DNA from: Acidimicrobiaceae bacterium
Lineage (GTDB): Bacteria > Actinomycetota > Acidimicrobiia > Acidimicrobiales > Ilumatobacteraceae
DNA: 64,000 nt
Assembly (NCBI GenBank): GCA_016722025.1
Contig: JADKGZ010000021.1
Span: 1 to 64,000, forward strand
Reading direction: 5' to 3'
This document shows positions 60,380 through 64,000 of this stretch, one piece after another. The number at the start of each line of letters is the position of its first letter. Within the stretch, counting starts at the first letter, position 1. The notes beneath the pieces were generated by a model. It was not told the DNA's origin. It saw only the letters and a program-made list of their open reading frames with translations, and searched no databases. A program made the translations under genes and the position numbers.

Positions 60380-60676
60380 TCAGGAAAGGGCGCCAGCTGC
60401 GAGCAACGGGCCACCGAGGCACCAGTGTGACGGCCGCAGGAACGACACCGCCTCGGCCAGCGTCTGGAAGCGCGTGGGCTCCACGGCGAAGAACGCTCCA
60501 TCGGCGTGAGCCAAGGTGACCCGGTTGCCGTCGACGCAGGTCACCGTGGCACGAGTCGTGCCGCACAGCGTGTCCCATTCGACCGCCGTACCGACGGCCA
60601 CGACCGCACCGACCGCCGCCGCGAGCAGGCCCCGGCACTCGATGCACAAGTTCGAATGGTTCGACGAGATGTCCAT
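60380..60676 (-). CDS. Small membrane hypothetical protein
   Basis: A 98-aa frame from ATG 60676 with a Cys pair near the N-terminus (NLCIECRG), one transmembrane helix (LLAAAVGAVVAVGTAV) and a small beta-rich tail (VTCVDGNRVTLAHADGAFFAVE). It is convergent with the methyltransferase gene. There is no recognised family, and support comes from the plausible topology only. The upstream 209 bp to the monooxygenase start shows a short direct repeat (GTGTGAAGGACG near 60707-60736) and nothing else. Confidence 0.45.
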   Translation of the reverse strand: MDISSNHSNLCIECRGLLAAAVGAVVAVGTAVEWDTLCGTTRATVTCVDGNRVTLAHADGAFFAVEPTRFQTLAEAVSFLRPSHWCLGGPLLAAGALS

Positions 60677-60885
60677 GCCGCTACGCCCCCTGTCATGATC
60701 GCCGTCGTGTGAAGGACGACGTCGTGTGAAGGACGTCGACAGGCAGTGGCGATGACACGGTTTGCCGCTCAAGCCTTCGTCAAGGCAGTGCGACGAGCAC
60801 CGAACTGTCGACCGCCGACATCGGGGCGTGGGCATCGTTCGACGTAGCTTGGCCGTACCCACCAGCCGGCGAAGGGCAGTACTCG

Positions 60886-62763
60886 ATGAACCAGCTCGAG
60901 ATCACCGTGGCCGACGCGGTCGCAGAGGCCGACCTGCGGGTGCTGCTGATGTGCCTGGTGCACCTCACCGGCGACACCAGCTGGTTGGAGCCGCCGTATC
61001 GACCGCGACGCGACGTGCGCATCATCGCCGCGGAGGACGCCGGGCTGCCCGACGACATCGCCGATCGCATCCGGGCCGCCGCGGTTCGCCACGCGCACGA
61101 CACGCCGCTGATCGGCACGCCCGACGACGAGCTGATGGTGCGCATGATGAGCGTGTGCCTCGGGCACCCGGTGCCGCCCGAGTACGCCCCGATGATGCTC
61201 GAGGAGATGGGGCTCGCCAGCCGCGACGTGCCCTGGCCGCAGGGCGTGGCCAAACCGCCCGACCTCGACGTGCTGGTGGTGGGAGCCGGCCCCAGCGGCA
61301 TCGCCATGGGGGTTCGACTGGCGCGCCTTGGAATCGCGTACACCATCGTCGAGGCGGGCAGTGCCGTCGGCGGGGTGTGGCGCGACAACCGCTACCCAGG
61401 TTGCGCCGTCGACACCCCCAACCACGCCTACTCGTTCTCCTTCGCGCCACCGAACCGGTGGTCGCGCTACTTCGCCCCGCAGCCCGAGCTCGACGAGTAC
61501 ATGCAGCGCATCAGCCGCGAGTTCAGGGTCACCGAACACGTGCTGTTCGACACCGCGGTCACGAGCGCCGCCTGGTCGGCCGACGCCGGGCGGTGGATCG
61601 TGCAGCTCGACGGGCCCCGCGGCCACGAGCAGCGCAGCGTCGCCGTGCTGGTGAGCGCCATCGGCCAGCTGAACGACCCACGCCTGCCCGACATCGATGG
61701 GCTCGACGCGTTCGACGGCGCAAGCTTCCACTCGGCCCGCTGGCCCGACGGCCTGCAACTGGCCGGCGCGCACGTGGCCGTCATCGGCACCGGCGCGTCG
61801 GCGATGCAGATCGTCCCCACCATCGCCGACCAGGTGGCGTCGCTCACCGTCTACCAGCGCAGCCCACAGTGGGCGCGCCCCGTCGAGCGCTACCACGACC
61901 CCATCCCCGCCGGCACCCAGTGGCTGCTCGAACAGCTGCCGTTCTATGCGCAGTGGTACCGCTTCACCATGCTGTGGCGCTTCGGCGACGGGCTGCACCC
62001 GTACCTGCAGAAGGACCCCGCGTGGCCTCATCCGGAACGGTCGCTCAACCGCCGCAACGACGAGCATCGCGCGGAGATGACCCAGCACCTCGTGAGCGAG
62101 CTGGCAGGTCGCGCCGACCTGATCGACCAGTGCCTGCCCGACTACCCGCCGTACGGCAAGCGCATCCTGCTCGACAACGGCTGGTTCCGATCACTGCTGA
62201 ACCCGAAGGTCACGTTGGTCACCGACCCGGTCGCCCGCGTGGAGCACGACGCCGTGGTCACCACCGACGGCACCCGTCGGCCGGCCGACGTGATCGTGCT
62301 CGCCACCGGGTTCCAGGTCACCGAGATGACCGCTCGCCTCGACATCACCGGCCGCGACGGACACAACCTGCGCGAGGTGTGGGCCGACGACAACCCGAGC
62401 GCGTACCTGGGCATCTCCGTGCCCGGCTTTCCAAACCTGTTCTGCATGCAGGGACCGAACACCGGCCTCGGGCACGGCGGCAGCGCGATCTTCCAGTCGG
62501 AATGTCAGGCTCGCCACATCACCGGCTGCCTGGTGGCCATGGCCGAGCGCGGCGCCGGCGTGATCGAGGTGACGCAGCAGGCGCACGACGCCGACGTGGC
62601 GGCTGTCGACGCGGCGCACGAACGGATGATCTGGACGCACCCCGGCATGAGCACCTACTACCGCAACCCCCGCGGGCGCGTGGTGACGGTGATGCCGTGG
62701 ACGTTGGTCGACTACTGGTCGCTGACCCACGACGTGGACGTCGCCGCCTACACCTTCCGCTGA
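60886..62763 (+). CDS. FAD-dependent Baeyer-Villiger-type monooxygenase
   Basis: A 625-aa flavoprotein. The first Rossmann motif is VLVVGAGPSGIAMG (FAD), the second VAVIGTGASAMQI (NADPH), and between them is the Baeyer-Villiger fingerprint FDGASFHSARWPD (FxGxxxHxxxWP). LATGFQVTE is the C-terminal ATG motif. An N-terminal extension of about 120 helical residues precedes the FAD site, as in a subgroup of BVMOs. It likely oxidises a ketone, possibly a steroid or alicyclic substrate; the exact one cannot be told. Confidence 0.9.
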   Translation: MNQLEITVADAVAEADLRVLLMCLVHLTGDTSWLEPPYRPRRDVRIIAAEDAGLPDDIADRIRAAAVRHAHDTPLIGTPDDELMVRMMSVCLGHPVPPEYAPMMLEEMGLASRDVPWPQGVAKPPDLDVLVVGAGPSGIAMGVRLARLGIAYTIVEAGSAVGGVWRDNRYPGCAVDTPNHAYSFSFAPPNRWSRYFAPQPELDEYMQRISREFRVTEHVLFDTAVTSAAWSADAGRWIVQLDGPRGHEQRSVAVLVSAIGQLNDPRLPDIDGLDAFDGASFHSARWPDGLQLAGAHVAVIGTGASAMQIVPTIADQVASLTVYQRSPQWARPVERYHDPIPAGTQWLLEQLPFYAQWYRFTMLWRFGDGLHPYLQKDPAWPHPERSLNRRNDEHRAEMTQHLVSELAGRADLIDQCLPDYPPYGKRILLDNGWFRSLLNPKVTLVTDPVARVEHDAVVTTDGTRRPADVIVLATGFQVTEMTARLDITGRDGHNLREVWADDNPSAYLGISVPGFPNLFCMQGPNTGLGHGGSAIFQSECQARHITGCLVAMAERGAGVIEVTQQAHDADVAAVDAAHERMIWTHPGMSTYYRNPRGRVVTVMPWTLVDYWSLTHDVDVAAYTFR

Positions 62764-62803
62764 CGGCGCGCTGCCTGCCCGACCGCCGGCGACCACGGTG
62801 CGG

Positions 62804-63244
62804 TCAGCGGCCGCCCGACTGGACCCCGGCCTCGGCTGCAGTCTTGAAGCCGTGGTTCTCGAGTGCGATCACCTTGCTGATCGATCGACGCACCAATCGG
62901 CCGACCACGGGTGCCAGCGCCCCCTCGATGTCGATGGCAAGCGTGTTGCTGGTACCGGCAGCAGTGGTGCCGAGGATGTGGGTCGCGGTCATCGTGGTGC
63001 CGAACACCCGTGCCGACCACGCGAAGCAGTTCGGCGCGTCGACCACCGACACCGTCCAGATCTTCGACCGTTGCCCCGGTTGCTTGCAGCGCACCGTGCT
63101 GCCCGGGCGCAACGGCCCCTCCTGCAAGCACTGCATGCTGGTGATGGTGGTGGGCGACAGCTGTGGCCACGACTCGACATCGAGCGTGAGTGCCCACACT
63201 CTCTCGATCGGTGCGGAGATCGTTTCGTTGTGTTGGATCCTCAT
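62804..63244 (-). CDS. SRPBCC (START/polyketide cyclase-like) family protein
   Basis: A 146-aa protein from ATG 63244: MRIQHNETISAPIERVWALT, a helix-grip start, then DVESWPQLSPTTITSMQCL and a C-terminal helix KVIALENHGFKTAAEAGV. Such proteins bind hydrophobic ligands or act as cyclases/dehydratases. It is divergent from the TetR regulator across 47 bp and is probably its target. The end is 41 bp from the convergent monooxygenase gene. Confidence 0.8.
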   Translation of the reverse strand: MRIQHNETISAPIERVWALTLDVESWPQLSPTTITSMQCLQEGPLRPGSTVRCKQPGQRSKIWTVSVVDAPNCFAWSARVFGTTMTATHILGTTAAGTSNTLAIDIEGALAPVVGRLVRRSISKVIALENHGFKTAAEAGVQSGGR

Positions 63245-63257
63245 GGCTCGCGAATGT

Positions 63258-63267
63258 ACCAAATGGT
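63258..63267. promoter_or_regulatory. Candidate TetR operator ACCAAATGGT
   Basis: ACCA-AA-TGGT, an inverted repeat with 4-bp arms in the 47-bp space between the divergent SRPBCC and TetR genes. It is the only symmetric motif there and would let the regulator control both promoters. Confidence 0.4.
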
Positions 63268-63291
63268 TCACTCGCTCGCTAGTCTGCGTCG

Positions 63292-63807
63292 ATGAACGAC
63301 GCGCGCACCAGGTTGCTCGAACGGATCGTCGCCGACGTGGGCGCCAACGGCTTGGGTGATCGCAGCTTGCGCGACCTGGCGGTGGCCGTCGGCTCCAGCC
63401 ATCGAATGCTGCACTACCACTTCGGCTCGCGAGCCGGAGTGGTGACCGCGTTGGTGGAGCTGGTGGAGGCATCCCAACGGGCGCTGCTCGATGAGCTGGC
63501 CGACGGCACGAACGATCCTGCCGAGCTGGTGCTGGCGCTGTGGGCGCGAGTTTCATCACCGGCGATGCGACCGTTCGTGCGCCTCTTCTTCGAGTGCGTC
63601 GGCGCCACCGGTGGCCGGGGCCTCACCGAACCATGGCTCGAGGCCGGGCCGGCCATCGCCGCCAAGCTCGGCACAGAGGTCGACGCTACCGAGCTGCGGC
63701 TGGGCGTGGCACTCACCCGCGGACTGCTGATCGACGTGCTGGCGACGGGCGACGCCGGGCCCGCCACCGACTCGATGCACCGTTACGTCGCGATGTGGAA
63801 GCCCTAG
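63292..63807 (+). CDS. TetR-family transcriptional regulator
   Basis: A 171-aa protein. The HTH is GLGDRSLRDLAVAVGSSHRML followed by HYHFGSRAGVV, the standard TetR recognition region. The C-terminal ligand domain is helical and short. It probably represses itself and the divergent SRPBCC gene. The stop TAG overlaps the stop of the convergent aminotransferase gene. Confidence 0.88.
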   Translation: MNDARTRLLERIVADVGANGLGDRSLRDLAVAVGSSHRMLHYHFGSRAGVVTALVELVEASQRALLDELADGTNDPAELVLALWARVSSPAMRPFVRLFFECVGATGGRGLTEPWLEAGPAIAAKLGTEVDATELRLGVALTRGLLIDVLATGDAGPATDSMHRYVAMWKP

Positions 63808-64000
63808 GCCTTCCTGCGCCTCACCACTTCGAGCTCGCCAGCGATGCGCTCGGTCGCCTGCGCCAGCACCCCGACGTCGCTCGTGAAGGGAACCCGCAAG
63901 AAGCGGGCATGCCGGTGCGCCGAGCCGAACTCGCGCCCGGGCGCGGCAAGCACACCATGGGGCGCCAGCCGCGCGACCAGCTCATCGGCAACCGGGGCAC
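63804..64000 (-). CDS. C-terminus of a PLP-dependent aminotransferase-like protein (partial)
   Basis: The minus-strand frame is open from the window edge to TAG at 63804-63806. The visible 65 residues, for example LVARLAPHGVLAAPGREFGS followed by HARFLRVPF, fit the small C-terminal domain of class I/II aminotransferases (or the MocR type), where the Arg in FLRVPF would bind the substrate carboxylate. The catalytic Lys lies outside the window. Confidence 0.6.
   Translation of the reverse strand, partial: APVADELVARLAPHGVLAAPGREFGSAHRHARFLRVPFTSDVGVLAQATERIAGELEVVRRRKA

Overview
This is high-GC DNA with dense, short-spaced genes, from an actinobacterium; several genes fit the Acidimicrobiia or mycobacteria-related groups. 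These include a NamH-like MBL/Rieske hydroxylase, a mycothiol-type TIGR03086 protein, an F420-type (Ddn-like) reductase, a WS/DGAT acyltransferase, DUF2510 and DUF3995 proteins, and frequent GTG starts with 4-bp ATGA/GTGA overlaps. No species can be named from the sequence alone.

Layout. (1) 1-23.8 kb is ordinary chromosome: PfkB kinase, two zinc-ribbon membrane proteins, a GGDEF/EAL protein with a degenerate EAL half, GluQ, a 2OG-Fe(II) oxygenase, an L,D-transpeptidase lipoprotein, GH2 beta-galactosidase, the NamH-like protein, an ABC exporter pair with a rhodanese, a DsbB/TlpA-like oxidative folding pair, LarB-LarC, prephenate dehydratase, a lipoprotein and a sugar-isomerase-like protein. 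(2) A tRNA-Ser(UGA) gene at 23769-23854 is the target of a 19.2-kb integrative element (23834-43047). It is bounded by a perfect 24-bp direct repeat (attL/attR) and carries decamer arm-type repeats just inside both ends. (3) 43.0-50.2 kb is a second accessory zone outside attR: an AbiE-like toxin/antitoxin operon with an 11-bp inverted-repeat operator, a phosphotransferase, gene fragments, small stress-type proteins, a frameshifted methyltransferase and an intact IS481-family insertion with 15-bp target duplications. (4) 50.2-64 kb returns to chromosome: arylsulfatase, a NarL-type two-component system, WS/DGAT, alcohol dehydrogenase, acetyltransferase, methyltransferase, Baeyer-Villiger-type monooxygenase, SRPBCC protein with a divergent TetR regulator, and the end of an aminotransferase.

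The element contains a frameshifted tyrosine integrase, an excisionase-like gene, a palindrome cluster next to a MobF relaxase/helicase (no type IV secretion genes seen, so mobilizable rather than self-transmissible), and several candidate defence modules. The most striking is a tightly overlapped four-gene operon at 25364-30828: an unknown 310-aa protein, a PIN-domain nuclease, a sliding-clamp (DnaN-like) protein and a PLD-nuclease/SF2-helicase/DUF3427-like protein. I do not know this combination as a described system. Further along are an HTH-nucleotidyltransferase gene facing a HEPN gene, a large protein with an RNDVAH HEPN motif, and a two-gene unit whose 928-aa member carries a frameshift.
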